From Tupaia tana (lineage: Eukaryota; Chordata; Mammalia; Scandentia; Tupaiidae): a DNA stretch of 64,000 nucleotides. The translations under genes were made by a program, and so were the position numbers. Shown piece after piece: positions 1 through 11,900 of this stretch (its first letter is position 1; each line of letters begins with the position of its first letter). The stretch spans positions 806,001 to 870,000 of the forward strand of contig JAKSZU010000050.1 of assembly GCA_026018925.1 (NCBI GenBank), in the 5' to 3' direction. The notes beneath the pieces were generated by a model. It was not told the DNA's origin, ran no database searches, and saw nothing but the letters and a program-made list of their open reading frames with translations.

Positions 1-168
1 GTTTGAGTTAGGCTTCAGGTTAGGTTAGGTTTGAACTTAGTTTGAGGGAGTAAGTTTAGGGCTACTGTTAGTTTTCGGTGAAGTGTTATGGTTGGAGATA
101 ACGTCAGGGTCTGGTTAGGGTTGGGGTTGAGCTTCAGGTGTCCGCCTAGGGCTAGGGTTAAGTCTATG
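1..168 (+). repeat. Representative 168-bp satellite monomer (28 hexamers)
   Basis: This first complete unit runs from GTTTGAGTTAGG to the base before the next GTTTGAGTTAGG at 169. A typical unit divides into 28 hexamers. Four are exactly GTTAGG and several more are one change away (TTTAGG, GTTAGT, GTTACG, GTTAGC, GTCAGG twice). TTAGGG TTGGGG TTGAGC and a TTAGG pentamer appear after one-base register shifts. This one carries variants such as GATAACGTC and GGGCTAGGG. Known telomere-like satellites arise by amplification of degenerate TTAGGG tracts; that this is one is my inference from the hexamer structure. Confidence 0.9.
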
Positions 169-610
169 GTTTGAGTTAGGCTTCAGGTTAGGTTAGGTTT
201 GAACTTAGTTTTAGGGAGTAAGTTTAGGGCTATAGTTAGTTTTCGGTTCAGTGTTAAGGTTGGATTTAGCCTCAGCGTCAGGTTAGGATTGGGATTAAGC
301 TTAAGGTGTCTGCCTAGGGTTAGGGTTAGGTCTATTGTTTGACTTAGGCTTCAGGTTAGTTTAGGTTTGAACTTAGTTTTAGGGAGTAAGTTTAGGGCTA
401 CTGTTAGTTTTCGGTTCAGTGTTACGGTTGGAGATAAGGTCAGGTTCAGGGTAGGGTTTGAGTTGAGCTTAAGGTGTCCGCCTAGGGTTAGAGTTAGGTC
501 TGTGGTTTGATTTAGGCTTCAGGTTAGGTTACGTTTGAACTTAGTTTGACTGAGTAAGTTTAGGGCTACTGTTAGTTTTCGGTTCAGTGTTACGGTTGGA
601 GATAGCGTCA

Positions 611-630
611 GGGTCAGGGTAGGGTTGGGG
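611..630 (+). other. Canonical G-quadruplex motif (example)
   Basis: GGGTCAGGGTAGGGTTGGGG has four runs of three or more G with loops of 3, 2 and 2 bases, which fits the standard intramolecular G-quadruplex pattern. Most units read GGTTAGGG at the second run and so have only three closely spaced runs; this variant completes the fourth. The same variant recurs near 24.93, 27.61 and 31.81 kb and inside the higher-order repeat near 38.18, 39.35 and 40.86 kb and their counterparts. Folding in cells is not shown by the sequence. Confidence 0.65.
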
Positions 631-648
631 TTGAGCTTCAGGTGTCCG

Positions 649-666
649 CCTAGGGTTAGGGTTAGG
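649..666 (+). repeat. TTAGGG core of the unit with paired TRF-type sites (example)
   Basis: Near the end of almost every unit is CCTAGGGTTAGGGTTAGG, the least degenerate telomeric part. It holds two overlapping matches to YTAGGGTTR, the known DNA site of the Myb domains of the telomere proteins TRF1 and TRF2 in vertebrates (here 650-658 and 656-664). Many units have a third match, TTAGGGTTG, about 30 bases upstream. The sites recur at the 168-bp period through the window. Binding in this organism is inference; the motif match is visible. Confidence 0.7.
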
Positions 667-2768
667 TCTAAGATTTGATTTAGGCTTCAGGTTAGGTTAG
701 GTTTGAACTTAATTTGAGGGAGTCAGTTTAGGGCGACTCTTAGTTTTCGGTTCAGTGATATGGTTGGAGTTAGCCTGGAGGTCAGGTTAGGTTTGGGGTT
801 GAGCTTAAGGTGTCCGCCTAGGGTTAGGGTAAGGTGTATGGTTTGATTTAGGCTTCAGGTTAGGTTAGGTTTGAAGTTAGTTTGAGGGAGTAAGTTTAGG
901 GCTACTGTTAGTTTTCGCTTCAGTGGTACGGTTGGAGTTAGCGTGAGGGTCAGGTTAGGGTTGGGGTTGAGATTAAGGTGTCCGCCTAGGGTTAGGGTTA
1001 GGTCTGTGGTTTGAGTTAGGCTTCAGGTTAGGTTAGGTTTGAACTTAGTTTCAGCGAGTAAGTTTAGGGCTACTGTTAGTTTTCGGTTCACTGTTACGGT
1101 TGGAGATAGCGTCAGGGTCAGGTTAGGTTGGGGGTTGAGCTTAAGGTGTCCGCCTAGCGTTAGGGTTAGGTCTATGTTTTGAGTTAGGCTTCAGGTTAGA
1201 TTAGGTTTGAAGTTAGTTTGAGTGTGTAAGTTCAGGACTACTGTTAGTTTTCGGTTAACTGTTACAGTTGGAGTAAGCGTCAGGGTCAGGTTAGGGTGGG
1301 GGTTAAGCATAAGTTGTCCGCCTAGGGTTAGGGTTAGGACTGTGGTTTTAGTTAGGCTTCAGGTTTGGTTAGGCTTGAACTTAGTTTGAGGGAGTCAGTT
1401 TAGGGCTACTGTTAGTTTTCGGTTCAGTGTTACGGTTTCAGTAAGCGTCAGGGTCAGGTTAGGTTTGGGGTTGAGCTTAAGGTGTCCGCCTAGGGTTAGG
1501 GTTAGGTGTATGGTTTGAGTTAGGCTTCAGGTTAGGTTAGGTTTGAACTTGGTTTTAGGGAGTAAGTTTAGGGCTACTGTTAGTTTTAGGTTCAGTGTTA
1601 CGGTTGGAGTTAGCGTGAGTGTCCAGTTAGGGTTGGGGTTGAGCTTTAGGTGTCCGCTTAGGGTTAGGGTTAGGTCTGTGGTTTGAGATAGGCTTCAGGT
1701 TAGGTTAGTTTTGAACTTAGTTTGAGGGAGTAAGTTTAGGGCTACTGTTAGTTTTCGGTTCAGTGTTACGTTTGGAGTTGGCATGAGGGTCCAGTTAGGG
1801 TTGGGGCTGAGCTTAAGGTGTCTGCCTAGGGTTATGGTTAGGTCTGTGGTTTGAGTTAGGCTTCAGGTTAGGTTAGGTTTGAACATAGTTTGAGGGAGTA
1901 AGTTTAGGGCTACTGTTAGTTTTCGGTTCAGTGTTACGGTTGGAGTTTGCGTGAGGGTCAGGTTAGGGTTGGGGTTGAGCCTAAGGTGTCCGCCTAGGGT
2001 TAGGGTTAGGTCTGTGGTATGAGTTAGGCTTCAGGTTAGGTTAGGTTTGAACTTAGTTTGAGGGAATAAGTTTAGGGCTACTGTTAGTTTTCGGTTCAGT
2101 GTTACAGTTGGAGATAGCGTCAGGGTCAGGTTAGGGTTGGGGTTTAGCTTCAAGTGTCCGCCTAGGGTTAGGGTTAGGTCTATGGTTTGAGTTAGGCTTC
2201 AGGTTAGGTAAGGTTTGAAGTTAGTTTGAGGGTGTAATTTTAGGGCTACTGTTAGTTTTCGGTTAACTGTTACAGTTGGAGTAAGCGTCAGGGTCAGGTT
2301 AGGCTGGGGTTAAGCATAAGTTTTCCGCCTAGGTTTAGGGTTAGGTCCATGATTTGATTTAGGCTTCAGGTTTGGTTACGTTTGAACATAGTTTGAGGGA
2401 GTCAGTTTAGGGCTACTGTTAGTTTTCGGTTCAGTGTTACGGTTGGATTTAGCCTCAGGGTCAGGTTAGGCTTGGGGTTAAGCTTAAGGTGTCCACCTAG
2501 GGTTAGCGTTAGGTCTGTGGTTTGAGTTAGGCTTCAGGTTAGGTTAGGTTTGAACTTAGTTTGAGGGAGTAAGTTTAGGGCTACTGTTAGTTTTCGGGTA
2601 ACTGTTACGTTTGGAGTTAGCGTCAGGGCAAGGTTAGGGTTGGGATTGAGCTTAAGGTGTCCGCCTAGGTTTAGGGTTAGGTGCATGGTTTGATTTAGGC
2701 TTTAGGGTGGGTTAGGTTAGAAGTTAGTTTCAGGGAGTAAGTTAGGGGCTACTGTTAGTTTTCGGTTA

Positions 2769-5284
2769 AGTGTTACAGTTGGAGTAAGCGTCAAGGTCAG
2801 GTTAGGTTGGGGGTTAAGCATAAGGTGTCCGCCTAGGGTTAGGGTTAAGTCTATGGTTTCATTTAGGCTTCAGGTTAGGTTGGTTTGAACTTAGTTTGAG
2901 GGAGTAAGTTTAGGGCTACTCTTAGTTTTCGGGTAACTGTTACTGTTGGAGTTAGTGTCAGGGCCAGGTTAGGGTTGGGGTTGAGCTTAAGGTGTCCGCC
3001 TAGGGTTAGGGTTAGGTCTATGGTTTCATTTAGGCTTCAGGTAAGGTTAGGATTGAACTTAGTTTGAGGGAGTAAGTTTAGGGCTACTGTAATTTTTCGG
3101 TTCAGTGTTACGGTTGGACTTAGCGTGAGGGTCAGGTTAGGGTTGGGGTCGAGCTTAAGGTGTCCGTCTAGGGTTAGGGTTAGGTGTATGGTTTGATTTA
3201 GGCTTCAGGTTAGTTTAGGTTTGAACTTAGTTTGAGGGAGTAAGTTTAGGGCTACTATTAGTTTTCGGGTAACTGTTACGATTGGAGTTAGCATCAGGGC
3301 CAGGTTATGGTTGGGGTTGAGCTTAAGGTGTCCGCCTAGGGTTACGGTTAGGTGTAAGGTTTGATTTAGGCTTCAGGTTTGGTTATGTTTGAACTTAGTT
3401 TGAAGGAGTAAGTTTAGGGCTACTGTTAGTTTTCGTTTAACTGTTACGGTTGGAGTAAGCGTCAGGGTCAGGTTAGGGTGGGGGTTAAGCATAAGGTGTC
3501 CGCCTGGGTTAGGGTTAGGTCTATGGTTTCATTTAGGCTTCAGGTTAGGTTAGGATTGAACTTAGTTTAAGGGAGTAAGTTTAGGGCTACTGTTAGTTTT
3601 CGGTTCAGTGTTACGGTTGGATTTAGCCTCAGGGTCAGGTTAGGGTTGTGGTTGAGCTTCAGGTATCCGCCTAGGATTAGGGTTAGGTCTATGGTTTCAG
3701 TTAGGCTTCAGGTTAGGTTAGGTTTGAACTTAGTTTGAGGGAGAAAATTTAGGGCTACTGTTATTTTCGGGAAACTGTTACGGTTCGAGTTAGCGTGAGG
3801 GCCAGGTTAGGGTTGGGGTTGAGCTTAAGGTGTCCGCCTTGGGTTAGGGTTAGGTCTATTGTTTAAGTTAGGCTTCAGGTTAGGTTAGGTTTGAACATAG
3901 TTTGAGGGAGTAAGTTTAGGGCTAATGTTAGTTTTCGGTTCAGTGTTACGGTTGGAGATAGCGTCAGGGTCAATTTAGGGTTGTGGCTGAGCTTCAGGTG
4001 TACGCCTAGGGTTAGGGTTAGGTCTATGGTTTAAGTTAGGCTTCAGGTTAGGTTAGGTTTGAACTTAGTTTGAGGTAGTAAGTTTAGGGCTACTGTTAGT
4101 TTTCGGTTCAGTGTTACGGTTGGAGTTAGCGTGAGGGTCAGGATAGGGTTGGGGTTGAGCTTAAGGTGCCGCCTAGGTTTAGGGTTAGGTGTATGGTTTG
4201 ATTTAGGCTTCAGGTTAGGTTAGGTTTGAACTTAGTTTGAGGGAGTAAGTTTAGGGCTACTGTTAGTTTTCGGTTCAGTGTTACGGTTGGAGTTAGCGTG
4301 AGGGTCAGGTTAGGGTTGGGGTTGAGCTTCAGGTGTCAGCCTAGGGCTAGGGTTAGGTCTGTGGTTTGAGTTAGGCTTCAGGTTAGGTTAGGTTTGAACT
4401 TAGTTTGAGGGAGTAAGTTTAGGGCTACTGTTAGTTTTCGGTTAAGTGTTATGGTTGGAGATAACGTCAGGGTCTGGTTAGGGTTGGGGTTGAGCTTCAG
4501 GTGTACGCCTAGGGCTAGGGTTAAGTCTATGGTTTGAGTTAGGCTTCAGGTTAGGTTAGGTTTGAACTTAGTTTTAGGGAGTAAGTTTAGGGCTATAGTT
4601 AGTTTTCGGTTCAGTGTTAAGGTTGGATTTAGCCTCAGCGTCAGGTTAGGATTGGGATTAAGCTTAAGGTGTCTGCCTAGGGTTAGGGTTAGGTCTATTG
4701 TTTGACTTAGGCTTCAGGTTAGTTTAGGTTTGAACTTAGTTTTAGGGAGTAAGTTTAGGGCTACTGTTAGTTTTCGGTTCAGTGTTACGGTTGGAGTTAG
4801 CGTGAGGGTCAGGTTAGGGTTGGGGTTGAGCCTAAGGTGTCCGCCTAGGGTTAGGGTTAGGTCTGTGGTATGAGTTAGGCTTCAGGTTAGGTTAGGTTTG
4901 AACTTAGTTTGAGGGAGTATGTTTAGGGCTACTGTTAGTTTTCGGTTCAGTGTTACAGTTGGAGATAGCGTCAGGGTCAGGTTAGGGTTGGGGTTTAGCT
5001 TCAGGTGTCCGCCTAGGGTTAGGGTTAGGTCTATGGTTTGAGTTAGGCTTCAGGTTAGGTAAGGTCTGAAGTTAGTTTGAGGGTGTAATTTTAGGGCTAC
5101 TGTTAGTTTTCGGTTAACTGTTACAGTTGGAGTAAGCGTCAGGGTCAGGTTAGGCTGGGGGTTAAGCATAAGTTTTCCGCCTAGGTTTAGGGTTAGGTCC
5201 ATGATTTGATTTAGGCTTCAGGTTTGGTTACGTTTGAACTTAGTTTGAGGGAGTCAGTTTAGGGCTACTGTTAGTTTTCGGTTC
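2769..5284 (+). repeat. Segmental tandem duplication, copy 1 (2516 bp, 15 units)
   Basis: This block is followed directly by a second, almost identical copy. Matching landmarks sit 2516 bp apart: GGTTAAGTCTATGGTTTCAT at 2843 and 5359, GTCTATTGTTTAAG at 3854 and 6370, GATAACGTCAGGGTCTGG at 4460 and 6976. The period is 15 x 168 minus 4. The breakpoint lies in AGTGTTAC, shared by both edges. The few differences I saw (for example CAAGG here against CAGGG in copy 2 near the start) imply a recent event. Confidence 0.92.
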
Positions 5285-7800
5285 AGTGTTACAGTTGGAG
5301 TAAGCGTCAGGGTCAGGTTAGGTTGGGGGTTAAGCATAAGGTGTCCGCCTAGGGTTAGGGTTAAGTCTATGGTTTCATTTAGGCTTCAGGTTAGGTTGGT
5401 TTGAACTTAGTTTGAGGGAGTAAGTTTAGGGCTACTCTTAGTTTTCGGGTAACTGTTACTGTTGGAGTTAGTGTCAGGGCCAGGTTAGGGTTGGGGTTGA
5501 GCTTAAGGTGTCCGCCTAGGGTTAGGGTTAGGTCTATGGTTTCATTTAGGCTTCAGGTAAGGTTAGGATTGAACTTAGTTTGAGGGAGTAAGTTTAGGGC
5601 TACTGTAATTTTTCGGTTCAGTGTTACGGTTGGACTTAGCGTGAGGGTCAGGTTAGGGTTGGGGTCGAGCTTAAGGTGTCCGTCTAGGGTTAGGGTTAGG
5701 TGTATGGTTTGATTTAGGCTTCAGGTTAGTTTAGGTTTGAACTTAGTTTGAGGGAGTAAGTTTAGGGCTACTATTAGTTTTCGGGTAACTGTTACGATTG
5801 GAGTTAGCATCAGGGCCAGGTTATGGTTGGGGTTGAGCTTAAGGTGTCCGCCTAGGGTTACGGTTAGGTGTAAGGTTTGATTTAGGCTTCAGGTTTGGTT
5901 ATGTTTGAACTTAGTTTGAAGGAGTAAGTTTAGGGCTACTGTTAGTTTTCGTTTAACTGTTACGGTTGGAGTAAGCGTCAGGGTCAGGTTAGGGTGGGGG
6001 TTAAGCATAAGGTGTCCGCCTGGGTTAGGGTTAGGTCTATGGTTTCATTTAGGCTTCAGGTTAGGTTAGGATTGAACTTAGTTTAAGGGAGTAAGTTTAG
6101 GGCTACTGTTAGTTTTCGGTTCAGTGTTACGGTTGGATTTAGCCTCAGGGTCAGGTTAGGGTTGTGGTTGAGCTTCAGGTATCCGCCTAGGATTAGGGTT
6201 AGGTCTATGGTTTCAGTTAGGCTTCAGGTTAGGTTAGGTTTGAACTTAGTTTGAGGGAGAAAATTTAGGGCTACTGTTATTTTCGGGAAACTGTTACGGT
6301 TCGAGTTAGCGTGAGGGCCAGGTTAGGGTTGGGGTTGAGCTTAAGGTGTCCGCCTTGGGTTAGGGTTAGGTCTATTGTTTAAGTTAGGCTTCAGGTTAGG
6401 TTAGGTTTGAACATAGTTTGAGGGAGTAAGTTTAGGGCTAATGTTAGTTTTCGGTTCAGTGTTACGGTTGGAGATAGCGTCAGGGTCAATTTAGGGTTGT
6501 GGCTGAGCTTCAGGTGTACGCCTAGGGTTAGGGTTAGGTCTATGGTTTAAGTTAGGCTTCAGGTTAGGTTAGGTTTGAACTTAGTTTGAGGTAGTAAGTT
6601 TAGGGCTACTGTTAGTTTTCGGTTCAGTGTTACGGTTGGAGTTAGCGTGAGGGTCAGGATAGGGTTGGGGTTGAGCTTAAGGTGCCGCCTAGGTTTAGGG
6701 TTAGGTGTATGGTTTGATTTAGGCTTCAGGTTAGGTTAGGTTTGAACTTAGTTTGAGGGAGTAAGTTTAGGGCTACTGTTAGTTTTCGGTTCAGTGTTAC
6801 GGTTGGAGTTAGCGTGAGGGTCAGGTTAGGGTTGGGGTTGAGCTTCAGGTGTCAGCCTAGGGCTAGGGTTAGGTCTGTGGTTTGAGTTAGGCTTCAGGTT
6901 AGGTTAGGTTTGAACTTAGTTTGAGGGAGTAAGTTTAGGGCTACTGTTAGTTTTCGGTTAAGTGTTATGGTTGGAGATAACGTCAGGGTCTGGTTAGGGT
7001 TGGGGTTGAGCTTCAGGTGTACGCCTAGGGCTAGGGTTAAGTCTATGGTTTGAGTTAGGCTTCAGGTTAGGTTAGGTTTGAACTTAGTTTTAGGGAGTAA
7101 GTTTAGGGCTATAGTTAGTTTTCGGTTCAGTGTTAAGGTTGGATTTAGCCTCAGCGTCAGGTTAGGATTGGGATTAAGCTTAAGGTGTCTGCCTAGGGTT
7201 AGGGTTAGGTCTATTGTTTGACTTAGGCTTCAGGTTAGTTTAGGTTTGAACTTAGTTTTAGGGAGTAAGTTTAGGGCTACTGTTAGTTTTCGGTTCAGTG
7301 TTACGGTTGGAGTTAGCGTGAGGGTCAGGTTAGGGTTGGGGTTGAGCCTAAGGTGTCCGCCTAGGGTTAGGGTTAGGTCTGTGGTATGAGTTAGGCTTCA
7401 GGTTAGGTTAGGTTTGAACTTAGTTTGAGGGAGTATGTTTAGGGCTACTGTTAGTTTTCGGTTCAGTGTTACAGTTGGAGATAGCGTCAGGGTCAGGTTA
7501 GGGTTGGGGTTTAGCTTCAGGTGTCCGCCTAGGGTTAGGGTTAGGTCTATGGTTTGAGTTAGGCTTCAGGTTAGGTAAGGTCTGAAGTTAGTTTGAGGGT
7601 GTAATTTTAGGGCTACTGTTAGTTTTCGGTTAACTGTTACAGTTGGAGTAAGCGTCAGGGTCAGGTTAGGCTGGGGGTTAAGCATAAGTTTTCCGCCTAG
7701 GTTTAGGGTTAGGTCCATGATTTGATTTAGGCTTCAGGTTTGGTTACGTTTGAACTTAGTTTGAGGGAGTCAGTTTAGGGCTACTGTTAGTTTTCGGTTC
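5285..7800 (+). repeat. Segmental tandem duplication, copy 2 (2516 bp, 15 units)
   Basis: Second copy of 2769-5284. At 7801 the sequence changes to the continuation seen at 2433 (AGTGTTACGGTTGGATTTAG), so both ends of the copy fall at the same AGTGTTAC motif. Rare variants carried by both copies include TAATTTTTCGG, GGTGCCGCC and GAGAAAATTTAGGG. Confidence 0.92.
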
Positions 7801-8975
7801 AGTGTTACGGTTGGATTTAGCCTCAGGGTCAGGTTAGGGTTGGGGTTAAGCTTAAGGTGTCCGCCTAGGGTTAGCGTTAGGTCTTTGGTTTGAGTTAGGC
7901 TTCAGGTTAGGTTAGGTTTGAACTTAGTTTGAGGGAGTAAGTTTAGGGCTACTGTTAGTTTTCGGGTAACTGTTACGTTTGGAGTTAGCGTCAGGGCAAG
8001 GTTAGGGTTGGGATTGAGCTTAAGGTGTCCGCCTAGGGTTAGGGTTAGGTGCATGGTTTGATTTAGGCTTTAGGGTAGGTTAGGTTTGAAGTTAGTTTCA
8101 GGGAGTAAGTTTAGGGCTACTGTTAGTTTTCGGTTAAGTGTTACAGTTGGAGTAAGCGTCAGGGTCAGGTTAGGTTGGGGGTTAAGCATAAGGTGTCCGC
8201 CTAGGGTTAGGGTTAGGTCTGTGGTTTGAGTTAGGCTTCAGGTTAGGTTAGGTTTGAACTTAGTTTCAGCGAGTAAGTTTAGGGATACTGTTAGTTTTCG
8301 GTTCAGTGTTACGGTTGGAGATAGCGTCAGGGTCAGGTTAGGGTTGGGGTTGAGCTTAAGGTGTCTGCCTAGGGTTAGGATTAGGTCCATGGTTTGAGTT
8401 AGGCTTCAGGTTAGATTAGGTTTGAAGTTAGTTTGAGTGTGTAAGTTCAGGACTACTGTTAGTTTTCGGTTAACTGTTACAGTTGGAGTAAGCGTCAGGG
8501 TCAGGTTAGGTTGGGGGTTAAGCATAAGGTGTCCGCCTAGGGTTAGGGTTAGGTCTGTGGTTTGAGTTAGGATTCAGGTTAGGTTAGGTTTGAACTTAGT
8601 TTGAGGGAGTAAGTTTAGGGCTACTGTTAGTTTTCGGTTCAGTGTTACGGTTTCAGTAAGCGTCAGGGTCAGGTTAGGTTTGGGGTTGAGCTTAAGGTGT
8701 CCGCCTAGGGTTAGGGTTAGGTGTATGGTTTGAGTTAGTCTTCAGGTTAGGTTAGGTTTGAACTTAGTTTTAGGGAGTAAGTTTAGGGCTACTGTTAGTT
8801 TTAGGTTCAGTGTTACGGTTGGAGTTAGCGTGAGTGTCCGGTTAGGATTGGGGTTGAGCTTAAGGTGTCTGCTTAGGGTTAGGGTTAGGTCTGTGGTTTG
8901 AGATAGGCTTCAGGTTAGGTTAGTTTTGAACTTAGTTTGAGGGAGTAAGTTTAGGGCTACTGTTAGTTTTCGGGT
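7801..8975 (+). repeat. Patchwork of earlier units (7 units)
   Basis: 7801 to about 8205 repeats 2433 to about 2840 with small changes, then from about 8215 the sequence switches to a copy of about 1000-1755 (offset 7215), including the marker TTTCAGCGAGTAAG and GTTTGAGATAGGC (8896 and 1681). Similarity is lost near 8975. The switch happens within the conserved TTAGGG core, without loss of unit phase. Confidence 0.8.
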
Positions 8976-11900
8976 AAATGTTACGGTTTGAGTTAGCGTC
9001 ACGGCCAGGTTAGGGTTGGGGTTGAGCTTAAGGTGTCTGCCTAGGGTTAGGTTTAGGTGTATGGTTTATTTAGGCTTCAGGTTAGGTTATGTTTGAACTT
9101 AGTTTGAGGGAGTAAGTTTAGGGCTACTGTTAGTTTTCGGTTAACTGTTACAGTTGGAGTAAGCGTTAGGGTCAGGTTAGGTTTGGGGTTGAAGTTAAGG
9201 TGTCCGCCTAGGGTTAGGGTTAGGTGTATGGTTTGATTTAGGCTTCAGGTTAGGTTAGGTTTGAACTTAGTTTGAGGGAGTAAGTTTAGGGCTACTGTTA
9301 GTTTTCGGTTCAGTATTATGGTTTGAGTTAGCGTCAGGGTCAAGTTAGGGTTGGGGTTAGCTTTAGGTGTCCGCCTAGGGTTAGGGTTAGGTCCATGGTT
9401 TGATTTAGGTTCCAGGTTAGGTTACGTTTGAACTTAGTTTGAGGGAGTATGTTTATGGCTACTGTTAGTTTTCGGTTCAGTGTTACGGTTGGAGATAGCG
9501 TCAGGGTCGGGTTAGGTTTGGAGTTGAGCTTAAGGTGTCCGCCTAGGGTTAGGGTTAGGTCTGTGGTTTGATTTAGGCTTCACTTAGGTTATGTTGGAAC
9601 TTAGTTTGAGTGAGTAAGTTTAAGGCTACTGTTAGTTTTCGGGTAACTGTTACGGTTGAAGATAGCGTCAGGGTCATGTTAGGGTTGGGGTTGAGCTTCA
9701 GGTGTCGGCCTATTGTTAGGGTTATGTCTATGTTTTGAGTTAGGCTTCAGGTTAGGTTAGGTTTGAACTTAGTTTGAGCGAGTAAGTTTAGGGCTACTCT
9801 TAGTTTTCGGTTCAGTGATATTATTGGAGTTACCCTGGAGGTCATGTCAGGGTTGGGGTTGAGCTTACGGTGTCCACCTAGGGTTAGGGTTAGGTGTATG
9901 GTTTGATTTAGGCTTCAGGTTAGTTTAGGTTTGAACTTAGTTAGAGGGTGTCAGTTTAGGGCTACTGTTAGTTTTCGGTTAACTGTTACGTTTGGAGTAA
10001 GCGTCAGGGTCAGGTTAGGTTTGGAGTTGAGCTTAACGTGTCCGCCTAGGGTTAGGGTTAGGTGTATGGTTTGATTTAGGCTTCAGGTTAGGTTAGGTTT
10101 GAACTTAGTTTGAGGGAGTAAGTTTAGGGCTACTGTTAGTTTTCGGTTCAGTGTTACGGTTGGATTTAGCCTCAGGGTCAGGTTAGGGTTGGGGTTAAGC
10201 TTAAGGTGTCCGCCTAGGGTTAGGGTTAGGTCTATTGTTTGAGTTAGGCTTCAGGTTAGGTTAGGTTTGAACTTAGTTTGAGGGAGTAAGTTTAGTGCTA
10301 CTGTTAGTTTTTGGTTCAGTGTTACGTTTGGAGTTAGTGTGAGGGTCCGGTTAGGGTTGGGGTTGAGATTAAGGTGTCCGCCTAGGGTTAGGGTTAGGTC
10401 TGTGGTTTGAGTTAGGCTTCAGGTTAGTTTAGGTTTGAACTTAGTTTGAGGGAGAAAGTTTAGGGCTACTGTTAGTTTTCGGGTAACTGTTTCGATTGGA
10501 GTTAGCGTCAGGGCCAGGTTATGGTTGGGGTTGAGCTTAAGGTGTCCGCCTAGGGTTAGGGTTAGGTCTATGGTTTGAGTTAGGCTTCAGGTTAGGTTAG
10601 GTTTGAACGTAGTTTTAGGGAGTAAGTTTAGGGCTACTGTTAGTTTTAGGTTCAGTGTTACGGTTGGAGTTATCATGAGGGTCAGGTTAGGGTTGGGTTT
10701 GAGCTTCAGGTGTAAACCTAGGGTTAGGGTTAGGTGTATGGTTTGATTTAGGCTTCAGGTTAGGTTAGGTTTGAACTTAGTTTGAGGGAGTAAGTTTAGG
10801 GATACTGTTAGTTTTCGGTTCAATATTATGGTTGGAGTTAGCGTCAGGGTCAGGTTAGGGTTGGGGTTAGCCTAGGTGTCAGCCTATGGTTAGGGTTAAG
10901 TCCATGGTTTCATTTAGGCTCCAGGTTAGGTTACGTTTGAACTTAGTTTGAGTGAGTAAGTTTAGGGCTTCTGTTAGTTTTCGGCTCAGTGTTACGGTTA
11001 GAGATAGCGTCAGGGTCAGGTTAGGGTTGGAGTGGAGCTTAAGGTGTCCGCCTAGGGTTAGGGTTAGGTCTGTGGTTTGATTTAGGCTTCAGGTTAGGTT
11101 ACGTTTGAACTTAGTTTGTGTGAGTAAGTTTAGGGCTACTGTTAGTTTTCGGTTCAGTGTTACGGTTGGAGATAGCGTCAGGGTCAGGTTAGGGTTGGGG
11201 TTGAGCTTCAGGTGTCCGCCTATTGTTAGGGTTAGGTCTATGATTTGAGTTAGGCTTCAGGTAAGGTTAGGTTTGAACTTAGTTTGAGCGAGTAAGTTTA
11301 GGGCTACTCTTAGTTTTCGTTTCAGTGATATGCCTGGAGTTAGCCTGGAGGTCCGGTTAGGGTAGGGGTTGAGCTTAAGGTGTCCGCCTAGGGTTAGGGT
11401 TAGGTGTATGGTTTGATTTAGGCTTTAGGTTAGGTTAGGTTTGAACTTAGTTTGAGGGAGTAAGTTTAGGGCTACTGTTATTTTTCGGGAAACTGTTACG
11501 GTTGGAGTTAGCGTCAGGGCCAGGTTAGGGTAGGGGTTGAGATTAAGGTGTCCGCCTAGGGTTAGGGTTAGGTGTATGGTTTGATTTAGGCTACAGGTTA
11601 GGTTAGGTTTGAAGTTAGTTTAAGGGAGTAAGTTTAGGGCTACTGTTAGTTTTCGGTTAACTGTTACAATTGGAGTAAGCGTCAGGGTCAGGTTATGGTG
11701 GGGGTTAACCATAAGGTGTCCGCCTAGGGTTAGGGTTAGGTCTATGGTTTCATTTAGGCTTCAGGTTAGGTTAGGATTGAACTTAGTTTGAGTGAGTAAG
11801 TTTAGGGCTACTGTTAGTTTTCGGATCAGTGTTACGGTTGGATTTAGCCTCAGGGTCAGGTTAGGGTTGGGGTTAAGCTTAAGGTGTCCGCCTAGGGTTA

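Larger units (their letters stand above)
1..2768 (+). repeat. Diverged monomers, source-like block for later duplications
   Basis: About 16 units without a fixed higher-order order. Parts recur downstream: 1 to about 430 matches from 4364, about 1000-1755 matches 8215-8970 (offset 7215), about 1930-2433 matches 4781-5284 (offset 2851), and 2433-2768 matches 7801-8136. Unit subtypes are recognisable by linked variants, for example GATAGCGTC with GAGCTTCAGG, or GTAAGCGTC with GGGGGTTAAGCATAAGG. No gene or other element is visible. Confidence 0.85.

Noticed and set aside
60-110. CENP-B box in the TTTTCGGTTCAGTGTTACGG part of the unit
   Set aside because: The first half (TTCG, four bases, A) fits, but the required CGGG does not follow at the set spacing, so the box is not matched.
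2769-7800. Assembly artefact as the explanation for the tandem copies
   Set aside because: It cannot be excluded from sequence alone, but most duplicate pairs carry private differences and breakpoints keep unit phase, as expected of real exchange. Read coverage would settle it.
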